Shown here in pieces: positions 49,683 through 60,182 of a stretch of 64,000 nt of DNA (position 1 is its first letter; every line of letters begins with the position of its first letter). Origin of the DNA: Chlorokybus atmophyticus (Eukaryota; Streptophyta; Chlorokybophyceae; Chlorokybales; Chlorokybaceae); contig RHPI01000797.1 of assembly GCA_009103225.1 (NCBI GenBank), positions 781,939-845,938 on the forward strand, written 5' to 3'. Made by a program: the position numbers and the translations under genes. The notes under the pieces are model-generated. The model searched no databases. It was not told the DNA's origin and saw only the letters and a list, made by a program, of their open reading frames with translations.

Positions 49683-50658
49683 GGGCAAGCGTGTGCAGGC
49701 AAAGACCCCAGCTGCTAAGAAGAGGAAGCACTCATACAACCAACGAAGACAGAATGGAGGACATCCAGAGGGCTGTGGCTTCCGTCCACAAAGGTTGTAT
49801 GTTTGCTGCTGATGCTGTCAAGGAGCTTGGCATCTCGGACACCATCATGCGTCGTTTCCTCGCTCAACCCAACCTCTCCAACTACAAATACATGATGCAA
49901 GCACTGCCAGCTGAACTGGTAATGATGCTGCAAGCACTGGCATCTCAAGTGTTAGTCACATGTGTGCATGCATTGTGCATGCGGATGCCTAACATATGTG
50001 AATATGTTACAGTGCACCGGGAGCTGCAACCATCTTCACAGATGCTGAAGAAGATGATATAGCAGAGTGGGTCATATTTCGCAACAAATGGGGCCGTGGA
50101 GTGACATGGACAGAGATGTGCATTGAGGCAGGCAAGCGGCTTGTTGGTGATCGGAGGGCAAAACTTTTCAAGCAAAAAGTACCTGGTCTGAAGTGGTTGA
50201 ATGGTTTGAGGCGGAGGAAGAGGTTGACAAGCAGGAAGGTAGAGCTTACGGACAAGTCCAGGCGGGTCTCCCTCAGCAAGGACATTGTGTACCAATACTT
50301 TGAGTTGCTGGCGGAGACTGTGGGCAAGCTGGGCACTGGGTCAAAGCGCATCCTGTCCGCTGATGAGGTTGGCATCGAACCTGACACCAGCACGCAAAAC
50401 CAGAGGATCATCTGCGAAAGGTAAGCAAATTGGACAAACATGGTTGCATGCATTGTTGCTCACAGCTGCTAACTACTTAATGCAATGCAGTGGGGCGAAA
50501 TGGGCGCAATGCTCAATTACTGGCAGTCGTGAGCACATCACCTTGATGTGCGCAGTTACAGGAGCTGGGCTAGCTGCACCCCCGCTCGTCATTGTGCAGG
50601 GGCAGAGATTGAATGTTGATCTCAAGGGCTTTGATGTAGCACGAGCCGGGTTTGCTAC
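49683..50658 (+). pseudogene. pogo-like transposase, N-terminal part
   Basis: Reads GKRVQAKTPAAKKRKHSYN, then, after a ~4-base frame change near 49740, NEDRMEDIQRAVASVHKG...VKELGISDTIMRRFL (psq-type HTH). After an intron ending near 50011 comes IFTDAEEDDIAEWVIFRNKWGRGVT and LKWLNGLRRR (CENP-B-type domain), then RILSADEVGIEPDTST, containing the first catalytic Asp of the DDE domain. A second intron (about 50421-50490) is followed by ITLMCAVTGAGLAAPPLVIVQG. The frame is cut at ...GFATQ by the LTR retrotransposon. The frame change before the HTH shows decay that may predate that insertion. Confidence 0.82.
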
Positions 50659-50663
50659 CCAGG
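50659..50663. other. Target-site duplication of the LTR retrotransposon, left copy
   Basis: CCAGG directly precedes the 5' LTR (TGTAAC...). The same five bases follow the 3' LTR at 57726-57730. Confidence 0.95.
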
Positions 50664-51189
50664 TGTAACGGGAGCAATAATAATAGGGGTATTATTGCTA
50701 CCTAAATAACACATTTTGTATGAATAAGTATTTAAATATGCTTATTTATACCTCTTTTCTGCGGTTCCTCGCTTATTAAAGGCTATGATGCTTTATCATA
50801 GCTTAAATAAGTCCCAATGGGTGTAGAACCGCTTATTCAAGCCTATTTAGTGTCACATTTGATATAATGTGATCACTATCTCGTTAGGTACCTTACGATA
50901 GGTATCTTTGGATAGGTACCTTATCGATAGGTACTTTATCTGAGCTGTGATTGGCTCACGCTGGATTTCCTAACTACCCTATCTGTAGGGTCGATGATTA
51001 GTTGTGAGTTAATTATCGAGAGGTATATAGTTGATATACTCTTGATATAAAAGGTCACATCAACCTGATGTGGGGACTTTCAGTTCTCTGCTCAGTGGCG
51101 GCCACGCCGTTGAAAGGCTTGTCATAGGCGGTGTGGGTGTTGGGGTAGAGGATTGAAGGGGCATCACCGGCGACGGTGGTGCTGTTACA
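50664..51189 (+). repeat. 5' LTR (526 bp)
   Basis: Starts TGTAACGGGAGC and ends GGTGCTGTTACA. Contains ATACTCTTGATATAAAAGG near 51034-51053, a likely TATA box. Confidence 0.95.
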
Positions 51190-51190
51190 T

Positions 51191-51204
51191 TGGTATCCAG
51201 GAGC
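51191..51204 (+). promoter_or_regulatory. Primer-binding site, initiator-Met tRNA type
   Basis: One base after the LTR, TGGTATCCAGGAGC begins with the seven bases complementary to the 3' end of initiator tRNA-Met (TGGTATC); beyond that the match is imperfect. Confidence 0.7.
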
Positions 51205-52127
51205 TGGGGGGTGACGTGGGTACTTATAGGGGGCGGCGACCTGCTTTCGGCCAATCAGAAGGCGTCGTCGGCGGCCTCCTATTCGTCCACGCAGCCCAAG
51301 CTTCAAGTTCGCTTCCCTGCGCTACCTCTACGTCGAAGCCACCTATCAAAGAGGCGGCCTCTCCACGTGTGAGGTACCAACACACGTCGGTGACTTGCCT
51401 GCTTGCCTGCTTGTCAGCTGCTTGCCAGGTGCTTGCCAGGTGCACGTGTGTACTTTCATGCACATCACACAGTGGCTTGCCAGTGCACTATAATTGCTTG
51501 CAGTGATTGCCTGTCATTGCATGCGGTGATTGCGGCTTACTAGTGTGCCATCACTGTTTGTCACATTTAGTGCACTATCATTGCTTGCAGTGATTGCCTA
51601 TCATTGCATGCGGTGATTGCTTGTCATTGTGCTTGCCAGTGCATGTCACAGTTAGTCACCGTACGGCTTGCCTGTTGCATGCCTGTGGCTTGCCTGTTGC
51701 ATGCCTGTGACGTACCTGTGACCTGCCAGCGGCTTTGCCGGGTCGTTTGACCCGGGTCCGTAAGTTCCAAACCAAACTGTTCCCAAACCCTCCCCCTCTG
51801 GCTTCGGCCTGGAGATCGGGACTTGGTTAGGACAGTTGTGGGGAGGTTCTAGGACAATCTGTTCCAAAACCCTGTTAGTCTGAAACCCTCCCCCTCTGGC
51901 TTCGGCCTGGAGATCGGGACTTGGTTGAGGACAACACAGGGTTAGGACATTCTGGTCCCACTCAGACTTGTTCTGTTTGGTGACACTCCAGATCCAACCT
52001 TTCCTATTTTGGGACTGGTTTGGACTCTGTTTGGGACTTTTACAACTTGGGGTCATTTTGATCCTCTCGTTAAACCTGGTCCATTGGTGAGGTTCTCACC
52101 ATCCCATTCTGCCTGTTTTGCAGGCAA
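51205..52127 (+). other. Retrotransposon 5' leader with internal repeats
   Basis: No ORF of note. Two pairs of direct repeats occur: a TTGCTTGCAGTGATTGCCT block near 51494 and again near 51580, and a CCTCCCCCTCTGGCTTCGGC block near 51788 and again near 51890. Confidence 0.7.
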
Positions 52128-53303
52128 ATGGAAGAAAACTCGGTGCCCACCTCAAAAGGGGAGAGCTCAGAAAAAGAGCAACTTTCCCGTGAGGAGGAAT
52201 TTCCATCCATGGAAGATATTCCGAATCCGGATGATGCACCTGATGAGTCTCAAGCTGCTAAAGCTGCGGAAGCTTCAGTGGATGATAGATCACCTTCTAT
52301 ATTCCCTGAGTTTTCTATTCGCATGACACAGCAGGACTTGATGGAGCATTTCCTTAGCACCTATGATCAGGACCCTCGTGAGGCAATTGTCTCATTCGTG
52401 AACTTTCTCTTCCTATTGGCAGAAAAAGTTTCAAAGCTCACCACCTTTATGGGGCGAGATTGGGAGGGGCAGATGGGTGAAGGCAAACGTGTTCTGAATA
52501 TGATCGAGCGTCTTCAACGTGCTGACGGTGGTCCACCTGTTCAAGCACTTGCTCGTCCTGCCGAGTTTGTTCCCAACAAGCAAGCGGCCATCTTCGACTG
52601 GCTTGTGAAGTTGCGACACTATGTCAACTCCCTTCACATTTCTGAGGAGGGGAAATTGCGTGTAGCTGAGTTGCTGATCCCAAACGATGCTTTGGCAGAG
52701 TGGTACCGCCGTAAGCAACGGGATACCAACCTCGGGCGGGAAGTAAATCAGTTGTGCTTTTTCATGGAGCAGCGCTATGGTGGCGCAGATCCTGCCCAGG
52801 TTGCTCGCAACCAGCTGCACAACCTGCGTCAGAACGGGCGTCCGGTTCAGCAGTATATCCAGGATTTTCAGTCGTTTGTCAGCAAGATCAATGCTGGCAA
52901 ACTACCTATCAGTGATGCTGATCAGCTGGATATGTTCAGGCGTGGCTTGGACACAGATCTCGTGCAGCATGTGGCCGTCAACCCCGCGAGTTTGCAAGAG
53001 TGGGCCTCGACGGATTTACCAATGCTGATGCAGATGGTTGCTGCTGTGGACAGTGTAAAACGCTCTCACGCCAACATGCAAACCACGGCAAAAGAGGCAG
53101 CCCCGGTTTCAGCTGCAAAGCGCCCGGCCACTGGCAACAAACCTTTTGTGAAAAAGGCGAAACCATCTCATCCTGCTGGCCCCTACAATGCGGCCAAATC
53201 CATCATCACTTGCAGTTTCTGCAAGAAGACAGGTCATGGGGAGGCTACGTGCTATGCAAAACAGAATGCACAGAAGGCCAAGCAGCAGAGAGAAAAGAAA
53301 TAG
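52128..53303 (+). CDS. gag: Retrotransposon gag
   Basis: 391 residues. The acidic N-terminus is followed by a retrotransposon capsid region (RYGGADPAQVARNQLHNLRQ, VQQYIQDFQSFVSKI) and a CCHC zinc knuckle, CSFCKKTGHGEATC, near the C-terminus. The TAG stop is in the same frame as the downstream pol, with no intervening gap, so gag and pol are separated by one stop codon only. Confidence 0.93.
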   Translation: MEENSVPTSKGESSEKEQLSREEEFPSMEDIPNPDDAPDESQAAKAAEASVDDRSPSIFPEFSIRMTQQDLMEHFLSTYDQDPREAIVSFVNFLFLLAEKVSKLTTFMGRDWEGQMGEGKRVLNMIERLQRADGGPPVQALARPAEFVPNKQAAIFDWLVKLRHYVNSLHISEEGKLRVAELLIPNDALAEWYRRKQRDTNLGREVNQLCFFMEQRYGGADPAQVARNQLHNLRQNGRPVQQYIQDFQSFVSKINAGKLPISDADQLDMFRRGLDTDLVQHVAVNPASLQEWASTDLPMLMQMVAAVDSVKRSHANMQTTAKEAAPVSAAKRPATGNKPFVKKAKPSHPAGPYNAAKSIITCSFCKKTGHGEATCYAKQNAQKAKQQREKK

Positions 53304-56300
53304 GAATTGTCCGTGGTTGGTAGCTTAGTCGAGCAGAACGACTTTAAAAACTCTGTACTTCTTGATAAAGTTTCCTCTCTTTGCGATGTATCAGATGTAT
53401 GGACTGATATGAGCACACCACCTGTGTTGAGAAATGCAAACGGTTGTGTTTTAATCAATGTTCCATTCTCTGAATTAGTAACTGCTGTTAAGCACTTACA
53501 CGAGTTGCAATTACAACATGCTATCACTGCATGTGTAGTTATCCCTCGATATCATGGCCCGTGGTCGCGATTGTTGAAAGGGGGAGAAGTAATCATGCAA
53601 CTCTCACGCAAAGATACAGGAGCTTCACCATTGCAAGTGATCTTTATCAAGTCTGCTACCAATCACGGCACTCCGATATTAGCTACATTTGATGGTCACT
53701 CAGTGCCACTCAAATGGAGATTTGAGAGTCAACTTATGGGTACACCATGTACAGCATTGATTGATACTGGTGCAAACCATAACTTTGTTGAACATGCTTG
53801 GGTGAAACGTAATAACATTCCTTTCACACCAGTCACGTCATATGTACGTGCTGCTGGTTCCACTCTCAATGCAATGGGAGAGGTAAAAGGGCGTTTTGTT
53901 ATTAATGGCCATATAACCCGACCAGCCTTCATCGTGGTGGATATTGGTATCCCCGGGGTGGATGTTGTTTTAGGGGAACAATGGCACACTGAAGCAGGTT
54001 TACAATTAGACTCTCGAGCCAATACGTGCACCCTTCGTAAAGGGAAACGTAGGATGACTTTAACAGCATCTGTACTCGCACGTATACCACGCGATAATGT
54101 TCCGCTCCTCTCTGCTATGCAATTGAAACGTTGCATGCGTAAACGTGAGGAAGTATACTTACTGCACTTACGACAGGTGGAAACACCTGCTGAACAGGCT
54201 ATCAGTGACCCTGTGGTGCAGTCACTTACGGAACAATACGCAGATGTATTTCAGGATGAACTCCCAGAGTTGCCTCCCGATCGAAACATACATCATACCA
54301 TTCCGCTAGAGGAGGGGGCAAAGCCACCTTGTCGGCCTATATACAGGCTAAGTCCCTTAGAACACGCGGAGATGGAAAAACAGCTCAAAGAGTTATTGGA
54401 CAAAGGTTTAATAACAAAGAGCATATCTCCTTTTGGTGCACCAATTTTGTTTGTGCCCAAAAAGAATGGCAAGCTACGCATGTGTATTGATTACCGTGCG
54501 TTGAACAAGGTCACTGTGAAAAACAGATACCCTTTGCCTCGGATTGATGATTTGTTTGATAAGCTGTCAGGTGCAACAGTGTTCAGCACGCTGGATTTGA
54601 CCAGTGGTTATCATCAAATTAAAATCCACCCGTCGGATATACAAAAAACTGCATTTCGCACCCCACTAGGACACTTTTAGTATAAAGTGTTATCATTTGG
54701 GTTAACAAATGCACCAGCTACATTTCAAACAGCAATGAACGCGGTATTTGCTGATGAATTGTACAAGTTTGTACTGGTATATCTAGATGACATTATTGTG
54801 TTCAGCAAAACGTGGGAGGACCACCACAAACATGTGGAATTGGTTCTAGCTAAGTTACGCGAACACAAATTCTATGCCAACCTGTCCAAATGCAACTTTG
54901 CAAAGGATGAACTACCCTTTTTAGGGCATGTAATTGGCAAAGAAAGATTGAAACCAGATCCTCAAAAGGTGTGTGCGGTAAAACATTGGCCGCCACCCAA
55001 GGATGTACATCAGTTACGTACTTTCTTGGGGCTAGCCAATTATTTCCGCAAGTTCATGCGAGCATATTCTGACATGGCAAATTCTTTAACATCTTTACTA
55101 AGAAAAGATGTTAATTTGTGTGGACGGAGGCACACGAGGTTGCTTTTACACGCATTAAAGATGCATTAGCACAAGCCCCTGTGTTAGCCTTCCCCGACCA
55201 CACCAAGCCTTTTGTGGTGATCAGCGATGCTTCCACCATTGGGTGTGGGGCAGTCCTTCTACAAGATAACAGACCATGTGCATATGAAAGCAGAAAGTGC
55301 ATTCCTGCTGAACGTAATTACACAACCACTGAGCAGGAATTGCTCGGGGTGGTGCACGCGCTGCGCACATGGCGTTGCTACTTGGAAGGGGTGGAGTTTT
55401 CAGTGATTACTGATCACAACCCGCTCACATTCTTTCATACGCAACAAAATCTGTCGAGGCGGCAAGCTAGGTGGAATGAATTCATTTCTCGTTTCACTTT
55501 CACTTGGCAATACCGTCCGGGTCGCACCAATGTGGCGGATCCACTAAGTCGCAGCCCTGCTCTTTTGGCACTTACGCGCTCTCGAAGTACGCGTAATGTA
55601 CAACAGCCTGAAGATCCTTTCTTAAAGGAAGTGTCCGCAGGTTATAACTCAGATGATTGGTTTAGCAGTCAAACCAACTTGCAACAGCTTACTGCTGTTA
55701 GCAATCTGTGGTATAAAGGGGAGCAGTTGGCAATTCCCAACTCGGGCGACTTGCGTAAGCAATGCTTACATTCAGTGCATGACCCGCCGTATGCTGGGCA
55801 TTTGGGGAAACACAAAACACTCAAATCTGCGCAACAGTTATACTGGTGGCCGTCAATGTCAGCTGACGTGGATCAATATGTTCGCACATGTGACGTGTGT
55901 CAACGTAATAAGCCACTACGACAAAAACAAGCGGGATTGCTTAAACCATTGGCAATTCCAGCATAAAAGTGGGATAGTGTCAGTATGGATTTGATTACTG
56001 ACCTACCTGAAATTGCAGCTAAATACACTGCTATTGTGGTTTTTGTCGACCGTTTGACTAAAATGGTGCATTTTGCCCCGTGTTGCACAACTGTAAGTGC
56101 ACGGGACTTGGCACACTTATTTGTGTCCACGGTTTTTCGCGTTCACGGTATACCGCGTGAACTTGTTACAGATCGTGATCCTCGTTTTGTCTCCAAGTTT
56201 TGGCGAGAAGTCTGTGAATTGTTGGGGGTAAAACAAAGCATGTCGACTGCTTTCCACCCGCAAACGGACGGTCAAACTGAGCGAGCAAATCAAACACTGG

Positions 56301-57034
56301 AAGAAATGCTTCGCCACTATGTGGCTCCCAATCATGCTGATTGGGACAGGTACTTGCCAATGGCAGAGTTCGCTGTGAACAACGCGTGGCAAGAAAGTGT
56401 AAAGGAAACCCCATTTTTCTTGAATTATGGGATTCGCCCAAACACACCAGCGTCATTGCGTGTACCTCGCCATGCCGTGACTGTACCAGCGGCAAAGGAA
56501 TTTGCCACTAATATGCAAGAAAATTTGGCTCGAGCCAAGCTGTGTCTGTCAGAAGCACAGGACAGGCAAAAAGCTTATGCTGATACACATCGAAAAATGG
56601 CCACTTTCGATGTCGGCGATAAAGTTTTGCTTAATGCAAAAAACATAACCATCAAAGGTACGGGTGCTCGCAAGTTGCTGCCCCGATGCTTAGGTCCTTT
56701 CTCTAGCACTGATAGAGTTGGTACGCACGCTTATCGACTGCAATTGCCCCCAAGTGTGCGTATACACAACGTGTTTCATGTAAACTTGTTGAAACCTTAC
56801 CGCTCAGACGGTAGAACACAGCCTCCACCACCGCCAGTTGAGGTGGACAGCGAGCTCGAATACGAGGTGGAAGCTATATTGCACCATAAGCTAAATGGTC
56901 GAGGACGCGCAACTCGCTTTTTGGTGAAATGGAAAGGGTATGGCCCGGAACATAACAGTTGGGAGCCCGACAGGCATCTTACGCACTGCCGCGAGTTGCT
57001 TCGAGCTTATTGGGATTCATGTCCTGTCCCATAA
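53304..57034 (+). pseudogene. pol: Retrotransposon pol: protease, RT, RNase H, integrase, chromodomain (broken)
   Basis: Protease shows [12 protein letters not shown] and DVVLGEQW. Reverse transcriptase shows [20 protein letters not shown], then a TAG at 54678-54680, then FGLTNAPATFQ and the catalytic YLDDIIVFS. Near 55115 a one-base loss shifts the frame. RNase H follows (ISDAS, TTTEQELLGVVHAL, ITDHNPL), then the integrase zinc-binding region (GHLGKHKT...CDVCQRNK). A TAA interrupts at 55964-55966. The catalytic core follows: MDLITDLP, ELVTDRDPRF and LEEMLRHYV. The C-terminus is a chromodomain (EVEAILHHKLNGRG...FLVKWKGYGPEHNSWEP). Order and motifs are those of Ty3/gypsy chromoviruses. Confidence 0.95.
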
Positions 57035-57166
57035 ACTGTGGGCTTGGTTTTATGACAGACTGGCAGTGCAGTTTCATTACCACCCTGTCATTTCGTGCTA
57101 TCTCACTGGTTACAATTACTCGAAATCAAGCCTGATCAACTTGAGTTCAACGAGGACGCTGAAAAC

Positions 57167-57181
57167 CTAAGTGGGGGGGAA
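57167..57181 (+). promoter_or_regulatory. Polypurine tract
   Basis: AGTGGGGGGGAA-type purine run immediately before the 3' LTR, the expected plus-strand primer site. Confidence 0.85.
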
Positions 57182-57725
57182 TGTAACGGGAGCAATAATA
57201 ATAGGGGTATTATTGCCACCTAAAGAACACATTTTGTATGAATAAGTATTTAAATATGCTTATTTATACCTCTTTTCTACGGTTCCTCGCTTATTAAAGG
57301 CTATGATGCTTTATCATAGCTTAAATATATATATATATATATATATGTCCCAATGGGTGTAGAACCGCTTATTCAAGCCTATTTAGTGTCACATTTGATA
57401 TAATGTGATCACTATCTCGTTAGGTACCTTACGATAGGTATCTTTGGATAGGTACCTTATCGATAGGTACTTTATCTGAGCTGTGATTGGCTCACGCTAG
57501 ATTTCCTAACTACCCTATCTGTAGGGTCGATGATTAGTTGTGAGTTAATTATCGAGAGGTATATAGTTGATATACTCTTGATATAAAAGGTCACATCAAC
57601 CTGATGTGGGGACTTTTAGTTCTCTGCTCAGTGGCGGCCACGCCGTTGAAAGGCTTGTCATAGGCGGTGTGGGTGTTGGGGTAGAGGATTGAAGGGGCAT
57701 CACCGGCGACGGTGGTGCTGTTACA
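57182..57725 (+). repeat. 3' LTR (544 bp)
   Basis: Nearly identical to the 5' LTR. It is 18 bases longer because of an AT dinucleotide run at about 57325-57346. Confidence 0.95.
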
Positions 57726-57730
57726 CCAGG
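57726..57730. other. Target-site duplication of the LTR retrotransposon, right copy
   Basis: CCAGG, identical to 50659-50663. Confidence 0.95.
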
Positions 57731-58693
57731 AGAATGCGTGGATGACCACCGACATATAAGACCTAGATCAAGCACCTGTGTGACTGGATTCTAGGTGGAG
57801 TGAGCCCTTCTAACCCTGCACTGTTAGTAGTGGACGGGCATGTGTCAAGATACAACCCTCACATGATCCGCTTTGCACAAGCCAAGGGCCTGCACTCCTC
57901 GTCCCGCCCCCACATACAACGCATCGCCTACAAGTGCTTAATCCTGCTTCCACCCTTTCAAGGAGCAATACCGCAACGAGTACCGCAAGCGCCAGGCGAC
58001 CAGATACAACTTTGAGCTCAACCGCAAGGAGTTCCTCAAGCTCCTCATTACTCCTTACTATGTTGGGCTGTCCCCTGTAAACATCATTGCAGGCTTCCGA
58101 GCATGTGGGTTGTGGCCTCTGAACAAGCACGCCCTCGACAAGTACTTCACAGAGATGGAGGCACCACCATCCCTCCCGGACTGTCATGCCTGCTAGACGC
58201 CATTGAAGGAGGAGAAGTAGGCGCACCTGAAGACAACCACAACACTGAGCACTGCACACCCGCAACAGAACCTGTAGCCAAGAGAAAGAAAGGCATAAAG
58301 GCTGGGGCTCGCCTGCTAACAGCATATGAGATAGCAGAGGAGCTGGAGAAGGAGGGGGCAGAGAAGGTTGCTAAAGCTAATGCAATACTCGTGCGCAAGG
58401 AAGCAGTAAAGCAACGCAAAGCACAAGCAGAGAAGGACGCAGCAGAGAAGGCAGGCAAGAATGCAACCAAGAAGAAGGCATGTGCACTCAAGAAGATGCT
58501 AGCTGAGAGGGAGAAGGAGAAGGGAAGACAGGAGAAGGCTCAAGGAAAGGCTGAAGCACAGGCTAAAGCACAAAGACAGAGAGAGGAGCAGCAACATGTA
58601 GCGCAAGCAGAGGAGGCGCAGCGTGCACAGACTGCACATGAAGCTCAAGAGTTGCTTATGCGCTACATATGGGACCCTAATGGAGTGCCATAA
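57731..58693 (+). pseudogene. pogo-like transposase, C-terminal part
   Basis: Continues the sequence cut at 50658: ENAWMTTDI, then a frame change, then SPSNPALLVVDGHVSRYNPHMI, which carries the second catalytic Asp. The frame changes again to KEQYRNEYRKRQATRYNF, ITPYYVGLSPVNIIAGFRACGLWPLN and FTEMEAPPSLP, and once more into a Lys/Ala/Glu-rich helical tail ending ...MRYIWDPNGVP (TAA-TGA region near 58693). Several frame changes show the gene is dead. Confidence 0.8.
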
Positions 58694-59434
58694 CCAGTTA
58701 GGAGACCCATTGTGGGACTACGCAGAGGCCTTCGCAGAGCGAAACCTCAGGCTTGGCTTAGGGTTCAGACTTGACCCCGCACACAACCCACAGGCGAAAG
58801 AGGCAGGTGCCCGCTAGAGAGAGAAGCGAAAGACTAAGCACACACCACGCACCACACCGCCTTAGACTGCTAGAACGTGTAGGCTTTGTAGATGTAGAAC
58901 TCATGCATGCTGCGTACATAAGCAAGACAACCACCTCTTTTACTTTGCTGTTGCCGCCCACCTTGTGCATGTCACCCACGCGCCACAGGGCGCCGCCGCC
59001 ACACCCTGCAACACCCAAAACAACAACTTTGCCGCCGAAGCGACGAGCTTGGCGGCAGAGAAATGGCTGCAGCATCAATCGCCTGCGCATCACAGCTATG
59101 ACCGCTACAATGCCCCTGCCACAGCAGCCCACAGCCCCTCCACAGTGGCTGCAAGGCCTCCATAAAAGGGCTCAGCAAAGGCTGCCAGTTGCTGACAGCC
59201 TTACTCAGGCCTTTCACTTAAGTCTCAAGTCCCCAAGTTAGGGCTTGGGGACTTTTGAGCTAACAGCCCTCACACCCCAACTTTGGCGCGCTATATCTGG
59301 CACGATATAGCGCCAAAAAGTATGAAAAAAATATCGCTATGTAAGGAACAACTTCAGCTACAACTAACTTATATACATGTCCGCCAAAAAAAAAAAATCC
59401 TTGCCCGCTATACCCTTAATACCGAAAAACATCC
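58694..59434. other. 3' noncoding part of the DNA transposon
   Basis: Holds no supported gene. A subterminal inverted repeat, AGTCCCCAAG...CTTGGGGACT, lies at about 59230-59257, and a second, GCTATATC...GATATAGC, at about 59289-59311. Confidence 0.55.
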
Positions 59435-59455
59435 CCAAGTATGGGACACTTACCC
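59435..59455 (-). repeat. Right terminal inverted repeat of the DNA transposon
   Basis: 21 bp, followed by TA; 19 of 21 match to the left terminal repeat. Confidence 0.9.
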
Positions 59456-59457
59456 TA

Positions 59458-60182
59458 TCGCTGGCGTTGGCAGCCATGTGGCATCGCGCATGGTTCAGGG
59501 GCGTTGCATGGACGGATTCTCTCGGCGGCAGAACCACGTTGGTCCTCTTGCTGATGGCATATTGCCACGTGGGCAGCATCGCCGCGAAAAAACCGCCATC
59601 GAGTCCGCGGGCGGCTGGTTAAAACACAGCACCCTTCAGCATAAAGCCGGCAAACCTTATCGAACCGGCCTTTCTCTGCTGACTCCAGCCCGCCTTTAAG
59701 GAAAGCCGATTGCTCAATTCTTGCTCGCCATGAATGTCACGCAATCCACCTGCTGGAGCGACGGCGTCATTCTGCGGGCTAATTTTCATGATTCCAGAAT
59801 CTGAGGTCGAATGACCGCGGTTAACGGTATTTGTCCGTTTTATGCGGGGTAGCAGACGGGGTTCGAGATGATGCGGCTGCGTCGCAGATATCCGTGTCTG
59901 GCGGGAAAACGAATCTGCCCCTGCGAGGACACGATATCACCAATGTAACCGATATCGCGCCGGTGCTTAGGGTTGAGGGACGCGGGGCGGAGCTGTGGGC
60001 GTAGTGGTTGGCGGCAGCGGTGTCGTTGGCGTGCCTCGTGGAAGAAGCGTTTGCGTGTGGGCAAGTTGAAGCTGGGGAGAGAGCTGGGTAGGTGGCGCGC
60101 CTCTCGTGGTGAGCTGGACGGGGTTAAGCCAAGGCCGTCGTGGCGCAACCCATTCGTGCATGAGGCGTATGGGCCAGTGGTG
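59458..60182. promoter_or_regulatory. Region between transposon and TENT4 gene
   Basis: About 725 bases, GC-rich toward the gene, expected to hold its promoter and 5' untranslated region. An open plus-strand frame to 59699 has no recognisable product. A palindrome-like GATATC...GATATC pair sits near 59931-59956. Confidence 0.4.

Larger units (their letters stand above)
50664..57725 (+). mobile_element. Ty3/gypsy chromovirus LTR retrotransposon, nested in the DNA transposon
   Basis: 7,062 bp with 526- and 544-bp LTRs that start TGT and end ACA and a CCAGG target duplication. A primer-binding site beginning TGGTATC follows the 5' LTR, a G-rich polypurine tract precedes the 3' LTR, and the internal order is gag, protease, reverse transcriptase, RNase H, integrase, chromodomain. 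The chromodomain and integrase-last order place it in the chromovirus clade of Metaviridae. The LTRs differ by about five substitutions plus an 18-base AT expansion, so insertion is recent. Two in-frame stops within pol and one frameshift make this copy defective. Confidence 0.95.
48861..59455 (+). mobile_element. pogo/Tigger-like DNA transposon (Tc1/mariner superfamily), interrupted
   Basis: The 21-bp terminal inverted repeats are GGGTAAGTGTCCCTAACTTGG (48861-48881) and, at 59435-59455, the reverse complement of GGGTAAGTGTCCCATACTTGG, with two mismatches. TA flanks both ends (48859-48860, 59456-59457), the target duplication of the Tc1/mariner superfamily. Inside are transposase fragments with a psq-type helix-turn-helix, a CENP-B-like DNA-binding region and DDE-domain blocks. 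Removing the nested retrotransposon and one copy of its target duplication leaves about 3.5 kb. The transposase is broken by the insertion and by several frame changes, so this copy is inactive, although the ends look intact. Confidence 0.88.

Noticed and set aside
53301-55966. Reassigned stop codons (TAG/TAA as Gln), as in some ulvophyte algae and ciliates
   Set aside because: TAA ends beta-tubulin and TENT4, and TAG ends CFAP298, TBC1D20 and the GEM-like gene at the right places, so the code is standard and the stops in the retrotransposon are defects or readthrough.
59283-59699. Possible bacterial-like ORF or contamination near the transposon's right end
   Set aside because: No recognisable bacterial protein, no ribosome-binding site, and the interval spans the transposon boundary.
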